Shown piece by piece: positions 55,667 through 64,000 of a DNA stretch of 64,000 bases; positions within the stretch are counted from its first letter, which is position 1, and the number at the start of each line of letters is the position of its first letter. The notes under the pieces are model-generated. The model was not told the origin of the DNA. It saw nothing but the letters and a program-made list of their open reading frames with translations, and did no database searches. This stretch comes from Magicicada septendecula (lineage: Eukaryota; Arthropoda; Insecta; Hemiptera; Cicadidae): contig CM068367.1 in NCBI GenBank assembly GCA_034769895.1, positions 123,975,927 to 124,039,926 of the forward strand, in the 5' to 3' direction. Both the position numbers and the translations under genes were made by a program.

Positions 55667-57552
55667 TTGCAATTCAGCTTTATTACAATATCTACAGCAA
55701 TTTTCCTTGCCAGAAGAGGTTTAGCGTTCTGTGGACATAGGGACTCTGGAACTCTTTCAATGAACGAACCTACTCAAAAGGCAGAGGGAAACTTCAGGTC
55801 TTTATTAAGTTTCCGGATTGAATCTGGCGATACTGTTTTGAAGGAACACTTGAAAAAAGCAGGGGCAAATGCAACTTACATAAGTTGGCAAATTCAGAAC
55901 GAGATCATCTCGTCACTTAACAACATTATCTTGAAAAAACTCGTTGAGAAAGTGAAAGATTCTCAGTGGTTTTCAGTTCTTGTCGATGTGGGTACTGTTG
56001 CCCAAATGGCTTTCTGTGTTAAATTTGTTGAAAATGAAAAAGTCCATGAAGAATTCTTGCAGTTCATTCCTATCACTGATATGACTGGAAAGGGACTAGC
56101 TGATGTAATATGCAAAACTATAAATGATCTGAATCTTCAACCAGAGTTCATGGTTGGTCAAGGATATGATGGTGCAGGGGTGATGAGTGGACATACGAAG
56201 GGAGTTCAAGCACTTATACAGGAAAAGTATCCAAAAGCCATATATGTGCAATGCAGCTCACACTGCTTAAATCTCTGCATTTCTGAAGGATGCTCTGTTC
56301 AGGGAGTGCGAAATTGTATGGGCACAATTGAGAGTGCTTACAATTTTTTCAACACCCCAAAGAGGCAAGCAGTTCTAACAACACAAATTGAAATGATGTA
56401 AAATGACAACAGAAGGAAAGAAAAGCTGAAGAGAATGTGCCCCACTCGTTGGATCGAACTCCATGACTCTGTGCAATCTTTTGTAGAGTTACTTCACCCT
56501 ATGCTGTCAGCTTTAGACGAAATCAAAACCTGGATTGACAAGCGATGAGCCTCTTTGTAATTGAGTACGTATTTTCCCTGACTTTACCATTAAGCTTGTA
56601 CTTGCAGAGAGAAAATCTTGACCTTTCAGATGCCATAAAGTCTGCTATAACTGTAAAAAAGAAGTTAGAAGAGGCTCGAAATGAGGCAGGTGACACATAT
56701 TCACCTATTTTCAGGAAATCTAGTGACCTGTGTGAAGATTTGGAGGTCCCTGTTTTGAGACCAAGGACGATAGGGCGGCACACAATGAGACACAATGTTC
56801 CAGCCGACTCAGTTGAGGAATACTTCAGAAGATCACTATTTATCCCTTTCCTCGAAAATACTATCCAGGCTTTTGATCAAAAGTTTGAATCTCACCAGAA
56901 CATACTAACACCTTTCCAGTGTTTGATACAAACCAGCCTCGTAGTCCTTCAGTCTTCGACTGGTTTGTACCCTCCCCGCATATACCCGAGGTGCGTATGG
57001 TACTGATTCTCTCACAGGTATATGGGACCTACAGTTTAACGCCGGATCCGAACGGCATAGTTGGGGAAGGTTTATACTAAGCAGGATACCTCTCGCTGGT
57101 TTGCCATTGCCTTGCGAGGGGGAACGGTCGTATCAAACCAAACCAGCCTAGAAGAAAGTAATTATCAAAACACTTCTAGCATTACCAAACAAGCGGAGTT
57201 TTATGAACTTGAAACTTCAGGGGTCTATGGTGAGATTATTCTGTGGCAAGAGATTTTGAAAGAAAAAAAGCCGAAAAATGCAATAGAGGCTTTGCAGCAT
57301 TGCAACGCTGACCTCCTGCCCGTGGTAAATTCTTTACTTTCTATTTTGGCAACAATCCCAGTCACTACTTGTACACCTGAAAGGTCATTTTCTTCATTGA
57401 AGTTGCTGAAGACCTGTTTCAGGAACAGAACTTCCGAAGAGCGCCTAAATGGACTAGCTATAGCGTATATACACGAGAGAATCTGTGTAACTGAGGATGA
57501 AGTACTTGACGAACTTTCTCGAAAGTCACGAAGACTCAATATTTCTTTGTAA
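55667..57552 (+). pseudogene. hAT transposase (ZMYM1-like), broken
   Basis: The recognisable protein starts at ISTAIFLARRGLAFCGHRDS and continues NFRSLLSFRIESGD and NATYISWQIQNEI. The first catalytic region is WFSVLVDVGTVAQM, where the usual motif is ADETTD, so the acidic site is altered. Then come GQGYDGAGVMSG (second conserved Asp) and CSSHCLNL. A TAA at 56399 and further shifts follow; PTRWIELHDSV, DLSDAIKSAITV and RPRTIGRHTMRHNV continue the family. The insertion 56940-57139 splits the C-terminal part. The dimerisation domain (PVTTCTPERSFSSLKLLKTC, RLNGLAIAYIH) ends at 57552. An N-terminal TTF-type zinc finger is not seen. The protein once mobilised the surrounding element; it is dead now. 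Confidence 0.87.
56940..57139. mobile_element. 200-bp short interspersed insertion in the hAT gene
   Basis: Flanked by AAACCAGCCT at 56930-56939 and 57140-57149. GC-richer than the surroundings, with a small palindrome GCCGGATCCGAACGGC near 57041. No pol III boxes were recognised with certainty. Its ends (CGTAGTCC...GTATCAAACC) carry no TIR. Confidence 0.75.
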
Positions 57553-57654
57553 CGATGAATAAACAAATTTAAAATTTACTTTTGGAAAACTTTTCTATTT
57601 GTTGCCAACCTACAACCCTGTGTACCTTAATGCTACTCTTTCCCTATTTATCAC

Positions 57655-57945
57655 AGTTATAAATTATGTACATCTAAGTTTTCTCAATATGACATAAGGT
57701 CCGCAAAATACATCAGATGTGCGCAAGACATATATTAGGCCCCGGTAGACCACATCTGCCCACCCTAAAAATAGTAGAGTTAATCCCCCCCCCCCCAGTT
57801 ATAAATTATGTACATCTAAGTTTTCTCAATATGACATAAGGTCCGCAAAATACATCAGATGTGCGCAAGACATATATTAGGGCCCGGTAGACCACATCTG
57901 CCCACCCTAAAAATATTAGAGTTAATCCCAACCTCCCCCCCCCCA
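57655..57945 (+). repeat. Tandem duplication of about 141 bp near the hAT right end
   Basis: CAGTTATAAATTATGTACATC starts at about 57654 and again at about 57796, followed by near-identical sequence including CATCAGATGTGCGCAAGACA. Both copies end in C-runs. Confidence 0.9.
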
Positions 57946-57978
57946 GGAGAAATTACTGGCTGCGCCCCTGAGCAGGGC

Positions 57979-58380
57979 TGATAATCAGAAAAAAGTGTGC
58001 ATTCAGTGCTTGGTAATGCAACCTGAGGATTGTGTCTGTGTAACCAGTGCTGCAGAACCCTGAATCTGACTTGAGTTTAAAGGGTTGGTTCCCCCCCTTG
58101 CTTGTCTTGGTACACAAACGCTGCCTCCATGAGGCCCCACTGGGCAATGTTATGTCTTGTATCAACAATTAATGTTTTTACTTCCTATAGCGGTGAAGAG
58201 CATTAGTCTCCATGTGATGATAGGGTTCCAGCCTGCTTGTTGATGTATCTAGTGGGTGGAAAGCAGGGATTTTACCTGCCCGTCTCCGGTTAGCTTATGT
58301 GGTTTGCAGTGATGGTATGTAGAAACAATGGGGTGAGGAAAGAAGTCTTCGGAACTGGCTGCATAAACTGCCTAAACATT
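57979..58380 (+). repeat. GC-rich interspersed repeat, right part
   Basis: Continuation of 50450-50967 after the hAT insertion; starts TGATAATCAGAAAAAAGTG. Composition returns to AT-rich near 58380. Confidence 0.45.
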
Positions 58381-59074
58381 ATTAATTTCTTATGTAATAA
58401 ATGTTCGAGATATTGACTGGATTATGTATTGTACAACTAAACCATTTTGGTATTAAAATGTTAAAATTGTATTGAACTGAAGTTAATAAATATTACTTCC
58501 CTAAGTTTTGCAGAAGCGATTCCTCCTCAGAACTTCGTTGATAAGCCGCAGTCTCAAAATGTTTTTAAAACTGTTTGAAAATTTTAGGCAGGTTTAGCAT
58601 CCTCTTCCCCGATCTCTGTCTTTTTTTATTTATATATATAAACCTTATTGGTAAGTAAAGTTAAGGTTGTCACTTTTATCTGATCAGTAAAATTAATATA
58701 TCCACTGCGTGTACAGTCAGTGGATGTAAGTAAGCCACAGCTTTGGGGTTAAACACAGAGGTATGGTTATACAATGTGATTATCAGCATACAAAACATGC
58801 TCATTAACTCCGCGTTGATAATGAAGTACAGTATATATAACCTACATTGTGTTTCTGTATGCAGAGACCATATGTTCAGCGCTGCACTTGTTTGCGTACA
58901 ATGGATATGCCTAATAATTTCGCCAGTCAATGGAAATTTACCATTCTGAGGTATCTCTAGCACACACAGCTGAAAATCACCCACAAATTGTAAGCCACCT
59001 GCTACAATCGAACAGCTACACGCACCTATCATGAAAATTAAGGAGAAAAAGAATAAGATGTATTACATAAATAT
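58381..59074. other. Unassigned sequence
   Basis: No recognised feature; short frames on both strands look like chance. Confidence 0.3.
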
Positions 59075-62000
59075 TGTTACAACACAAATAAGCCACCCCA
59101 ATACCAGGGATAAAAACGATGAATAAACTATATAAAATGTTTAAACTAATGAAAATAAAATGACAATGATGCGACATGACCTAACCCAAGTGATTGACCA
59201 AATAAAAGGAAACAAAAGGAGAAGGGGAAAAACGAAACCAAATAAGAAAGTGATTGACTCATTACAACCAGATTGAATGAAACCTATTGAAGGAAGTGAA
59301 TGACTCCATACAACCAAATGAGAAAGTGGAAAACCAAAATAAAATGAAATTAAAACGAAATAAGATGAAAGTGAAGAAGAAGGAAAATGGAAATGAAACA
59401 AACCAAGTATAAAGGAAATAAAGTGAAACCGAATGAGAAAACACAAACAAATAATATATAATATGAAAAGGAGAAATGGTACACTCAAATATAATAATGG
59501 AAACGAAACCAATAACTAACAAACGTAAAAGATAATTATTATTATTATCGATTAAATGGTAAATGTAAATGATATTTGATAAAACCCAATGAAGTAATGT
59601 GATAAATAAAAGTACACTCACCCAAGAATTAGAGTTATATGTAATAAAGAACTCTATAAAGACATGAACTTATTAATAGTATAAATAATATTTGTAAAGA
59701 GAGAGATAGTGTGATGGTGAGAAAATAAAAATAACTAAGTGACAAAGAGAAAGTAATGGTAGGGATTACCCACTAATAAACACTTAAAATAAAAATTTAA
59801 GAAGTGCAAAAGTGAAAGTGTAAAACCCCCAAAATAATGAGAAAATCTAGTGATAGATAAAAAATGCTTAGTAAATCAGTGATAAACACTAAATGGTTTA
59901 AAAGTGACTATTATTAATAAATAAGAATATTGTGAATGATAGGATTAGAAAATCTAGTGATAGATAAAAAATGCTTAATAAATTAGTGATAAACACTAAA
60001 CGATTTAATGGTGAACAAGTAAGAATTTTGTTAATGATAGTAATTAAAGATAGTATTAAGATTAAATATAAATGAAGGATACGATGTTATTCAGGGGAGG
60101 AAGCCCATAGAATGTCAACAGTTAGTGTTACCATGGATAGAAAGTAAAGATAGTAAAAGAAAAAAATATAGTAAAGAAATTAAAAACAAAATCAATAAAC
60201 ACCCCATGTTATAAGGGATAATCAATTAAGTAAGTTAAAATGGTGTGATGATGTGTTATCACCTAAAAATAAATAAGAATGAAACCAATTGTTAACAAAC
60301 ATTGCTTAATAGCTGTTAAAAAATGGTTCAATTAAATTTATGAATAGGATATGGGTGAAGGAATTATACAGACCATAGGCCTAGATGTTATGTTTTATGT
60401 AATAAAGAATAGTAAGTAATAGCCAAATTGTTAACAATGGCAAAATAAATAAATAAAAAGGTAAAATAATACAAATCTAATAATACTGGAAAATCAGTTA
60501 GGAAATAATTAACAAGCCATGATGTAGAAAATAATGATAACATACAATTAGTATAAAAACAGATCCAAAACACATCAACAAATAAACAAATCAATTATAA
60601 TAACAAAACAAAACACATTAGGGTAAAATAAGATGTAATTTGTATAAAGTAAGTAAATATAATCAGTTACTACTTAGGCCTATGAAATGCCTAACTGTCA
60701 GAAACAAATAACTACAAATTGTAAAAAATCAACAAGGAAATTAGCAAATCCAAGGCAAATAACTAGTCAAGGATAATTTGTGAATCATATTAAAAGATAA
60801 ATGTTATATTAAGGACTTAAAATAAGAAAGAAATGTAATTAACAAATATCAACAAAACTGTCAAATTTTAATACATAAGAGAACCCAACCTTATGGGATG
60901 TCAAAATAATCTTTGAAAGGAAATACAAACAGTAGTGATAATATTTAATACATAGGAAGGAAGACGGAAGAATAAAAGCAATCAGAAGATATACAGTAAT
61001 TTTGAATAAAAATTCAAAATTGATAACAATGGTTATAAGTCATGATCAACCAATCGGAATCAATTAGTAACCATGACAACGGACCGTTGGTTACGATTTT
61101 TCCATTAAATCTTAGTATTCAATAAGTGACGGTCTTCCAGAATGGACGCCAGGCCGTGAATGACCAAAATTTTAATCTAAAATGTATAAAAAGTAATCAA
61201 AATTCAAAAAGATGAAAACGTAAGAAGCAGACGAGGAACGAGAACATTTAACTGATGCCAAGGACCAATTTAAATAAATTTTAAATGAATAAATTGCTAC
61301 AACTAACATGAAAAAGATGCCACAAGCCCCAGATAATTGAAAATTGACCACTATTGAAGCCCCATTCCATTACAATTGACTGACAGTACACCACCAGTCG
61401 ACCGATTTGATAAGTATTATTAAATTACCCGAATTTCAGAAATAAACTCACTTTAAATATTTCTCACAGTAATCTGAACTCTCACTATAAACTGAATATT
61501 ATTTCTTTAAAAGATTAAGTAAAACAATAAAACACTGAAAATTTGTTAACTAATAAAATAACCTGTTGTTAAATTACAAACTTTTGAAGCACACTTTACT
61601 ACACTTCAGGAACAAATTATGGTTACACATTATATTATTTAAGTACAAATAATGTAAGGTAGTGTACTTTTTATTGTAATCATTATCAACATTTTTCTCA
61701 TAATCACAAGAACCTGGATTTTGAACGGAACAAACTGTAAACAAACAACAAAACAGTCGCCATCTTTGACTGTATAATTCGTTCAAAATCGATTCGCCAA
61801 ACCCTAGAGATATTAGTCTCATAATAATTGTCGGTGCAAATTTGTTGAATAACAAAATGTAATTTATGTCAAACTGAGTAATTAACAATCACCAATAAAT
61901 AAACTAGTACAGAGTGTAACCACTGTTTTTTATTTCATTAGGAAAGTGTATTATAATATTTGTGCATTTTAGCGAACAACTAGGATTGACAGTAAGCGCT

Positions 62001-62137
62001 CACGTCGCAAACTCGGCGAACTACCTGCTTGATTAAGAAGGTCGAACGAAGGCGGGAATAAATTTGAATACTCTAGACTGTCATAGCTAAGATCGCTAAA
62101 CCATATTATTTATTAATTTACTTGTTTTAAGTAAACA
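59075..62137 (+). repeat. Long LTR (family Y, copy 2), about 3.06 kb
   Basis: Possible start TGTTACAACAC at 59075 and end AAGTAAACA at 62137, directly before a primer-binding site. It aligns in blocks with 20815-26513 and with 62700-64000. AATAAATAAACTAGTACAG near 61900 lies in the part expected to hold the poly(A) signal. No coding region. The left border is uncertain. Confidence 0.65.
59840..60010 (+). repeat. Tandem duplication inside the long LTR
   Basis: GAAAATCTAGTGATAGATAA and the following ~45 bases occur at about 59841 and 59947 (spacing about 105 bp). The copy at 62.7-64 kb has the unit once. Confidence 0.85.
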
Positions 62138-62332
62138 ATTTGGCGCCACCCGGGATTTATAAACACCTATGAAACAACAGGTAAGGTTTCCACTCGCGTA
62201 GTACTGGTAATTGAAGGATCACTATGGACATCGTTAGCACAAAACATAGAAGTAATGACACTAGTGTGAGGCGAACACACAACTTACACATTAGTACAGA
62301 GTAGTAAGAATCTACGCGTTACAATATTTGAT
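62138..62332 (+). other. Primer-binding site and short leader between two long LTR copies
   Basis: TGGCGCCACCCGGGATTT begins at 62141. The leader shares ACAGGTAAGG (splice-donor-like), GCGAACACACAA and CGTTACAATAT with 26514-26731. LTR-family sequence resumes after it, fully recognisable from about 62690. Confidence 0.7.
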
Positions 62333-64000
62333 ACATAACTTATTAACACAGAGCAATAGTTTATTTACTAAAAATGACCGTATCCTTATTATTGTTGTAG
62401 GATATTGTAAGGGTACATATCTTCAACATGCATTAATGAAGCAACATGATAAGAATAATGCAGTTTATGAATAATGCATGATTAACACTATGAATAAAAA
62501 GAGGTGAGTCAGAGATGAAGGAATGGGTAATTAACATAATTATGCGATCAAACAAATAAAAGTAATAGTAAAAGTAACCTCTGAGAAGAGGAATGTAGCA
62601 AGCAACGAAGCAAACGTTGAAAACGATAGTACAATGCGATTTAACCAAAATAACCCAATAGATATGGTAAGTGGTTAGTTGGTTAGAACCAACCAATACC
62701 AGTGAAAGGATATATAAGACCAATAAAATAAAGTGAATATGTAGAACCAGCCCCAATACCAGTGAAAGGATATATCAAAACAAACAAAATAAGTAAATAA
62801 GTAGAAACAACCAGTGATTGACCGAATAAAATGAAACCAAATGAGAAGGTGAGGACCAAAATATAAATGAAAAAGAAATGAAAGGACACAAACAAATAAT
62901 ATAGAACAGAAAAAGGAGAAATGTTACACTCAAATAAAGTAGTGAAAAAGAAACCAATGAATGATAAATGTAAATGATAATTATTAGTATCAACCAAATA
63001 AGCAATGTAAATGATAAGTGTTAAAATTCAATAACTTAAAGATAAACAAAGTACACTAACCAAATTAATAGAGAGTAACTATTATAAATCACTCTAATAT
63101 GACATGAACTTGTTAACAGTATAATTAACCAATGTAAAGTGAGAGATAGAGAGATAGTGAACATTGTAAAGTGAGAAAGAGAATTTGATGTTAGGTAATT
63201 TGATGACCCACTAGTAACACTTAAATAAAACACAAAAATGTGCAAAGTGATAGTGTAAAACCCCAAAATTAAATAGAAACCCTATTGATAGGTGTGAACA
63301 CCTAATAATCAGTGATAAACACTAAAGATTTATTGGTGAGATGTGTTATTAAATAAGACTTTTGTTATTATTAGTAGTAAGATTAATTATAGATAAGGAA
63401 TACTATGGTATTCAGGGAAGGAATCCCATAGAGAGTCAAAATGTTGGTGTTACCATGGATAGAAGGTAAAGTTTATTTTAGAAAGAATATAATAAAGACT
63501 GTGAAGACAAATTCAATAAACATCCTATGTTTTAAGGGAGAGTTAGTTTTGAGTAAAGTTAAATGGTGTGATGATGTTTATCACCAAGAAATAAATAAGA
63601 AGTAACAAATCTAAACAAGAGTAGTATAATTACAGTTAAAGAATTGTTTGATTAATTTTAAGTATAGGAATATGGCTGAAAAGTTATACAGACCATAAAC
63701 ATAAATGTTATATTTTATAGAGAATAGTAAATAATAAACCAATTATAAACCATGGCAATATAAATAAGAAAAAGATAAATTAATATAAATCTAATAATAC
63801 TGGAAAGGCAGTTAGAAAATAATAGACAAACCATAATATAGAAACTAATAAAAACATGCAATTATTATAAAACACACAAAACCATCCAACAAGTAAACAA
63901 ATCATGTGTAACACAAAACAAAACATGTATAAGGGTAAAATAATATGTAATCTGTATAAAGTAAGAAAATATAACTAATTACTACCTAGGCCTATGAAAT
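62333..64000 (+). repeat. Long LTR (family Y, copy 3), runs off the window
   Basis: From about 62690 the sequence matches copy 2 block by block: CCCCAATACCAG, GTGATTGACCNAATAAA, GAGAAATGNTACACTCAAAT, TTACCATGGATAGAA, ACAGACCATA and TACTANNTAGGCCTATGAAAT at the very end. The first ~360 bp have no clear partner in copy 2. Confidence 0.6.
62690..62805 (+). repeat. Tandem duplication of about 57 bp at the start of LTR copy 3
   Basis: CCAATACCAGTGAAAGGATA occurs at about 62693 and 62752, each followed by an AAAATAA-rich stretch and a TAGAA(C/A)CA ending. Confidence 0.8.

Larger units (their letters stand above)
50976..57970 (+). mobile_element. Seven-kb hAT element with exact 8-bp target duplication
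   Basis: Left end CAGGGGCACAGCGAG and right end, read inward, CAGGGGCGCAGCCAG, an inverted repeat with two differences. AGCAGGGC flanks both sides (50968-50975 and 57971-57978). Inside lie a promoter-like stretch (TTATAAATAACC near 51400), an AT-rich block, a mariner, the transposase pseudogene, a 200-bp insertion and a tandem duplication. Confidence 0.9.

Noticed and set aside
59141-59621. Overlapping hydrophobic open frames on the minus strand (also 62433-63266)
   Set aside because: Phe/Leu/Ile/Ser-rich translations of purine-rich, AT-rich LTR sequence; they recur in each LTR copy without frame conservation.

Overview
The window reads as repeat-rich, AT-rich nuclear DNA of an arthropod, most likely an insect. 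This rests on the mix of elements: Penelope-like elements with GIY-YIG nuclease, piggyBac, BED-finger and ZMYM1-like hAT, DD41D mariner, Ty3/Gypsy, a tRNA-headed SINE, LINE remnants, and Helitron-like tandem-repeat elements. The species cannot be named from the sequence. No complete host gene is visible. The best host candidate is one possible terminal exon on the minus strand near 38.8-39.0 kb.

Layout. 0-4.2 kb: mariner and LINE crumbs, with a tRNA-derived SINE bounded by a 15-bp target duplication; the LINE is split by a probable solo LTR. 4.2-5.6 kb: a Penelope-like element ending in an inverted copy of its own 3' part. 5.6-13.8 kb: a Ty3/Gypsy element with a ~2.1-kb 5' LTR, primer-binding site, gag, protease-RT-RNase H and integrase, all broken, and only 54 bp of 3' LTR. 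13.8-18.1 kb: a nest in which a BED-finger hAT carries a hAT MITE, which carries an internally deleted piggyBac; a Penelope fragment truncates the outer hAT. 18.1-24.5 kb: Helitron-like (DINE/HINE-like) elements with arrays of ~160-bp monomers and a terminal hairpin. These are embedded in a ~3-kb LTR that spans about 20.8-26.5 kb and is followed by a primer-binding site.

28.4-29.2 kb: two foldback elements. 29.3-32.4 kb: a DNA transposon with 33-bp TIRs, a 4-bp duplication, subterminal binding-site-like repeats and a spliced gene with a DxCxGQNKN motif. 33.9-37.1 kb: a rearranged DDE transposase and three LINE tails. 37-41 kb: mostly unassigned, with the possible host exon and a hAT remnant. 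41.0-45.9 kb: a near full-length Penelope-like element, then a second copy folded back on itself with 438-bp arms. 43.9, 45.9 and 49.2 kb: foldback elements. 49.4-50.0 kb: a LINE tail. 50.45-58.4 kb: a GC-rich repeat interrupted by a 7-kb hAT with exact 8-bp duplications, itself carrying a DD41D mariner and a 200-bp insertion. 59.1-64 kb: two adjacent copies of the 3-kb LTR family separated by a primer-binding site and a ~185-bp leader.

The elements interact by insertion, not as a pathway: exact target duplications let much of the order of events be read. Two signals stand out. The first is the TIR element at 29.3-32.4 kb, whose gene belongs to a family I know only as uncharacterised proteins. 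The second is a recurring hammerhead-ribozyme-like core (CTGANGA, one base, a helix, then GAAA) found in Penelope 3' ends, a Helitron-like element and the loops of several foldback elements, with different sequences but conserved pairing.
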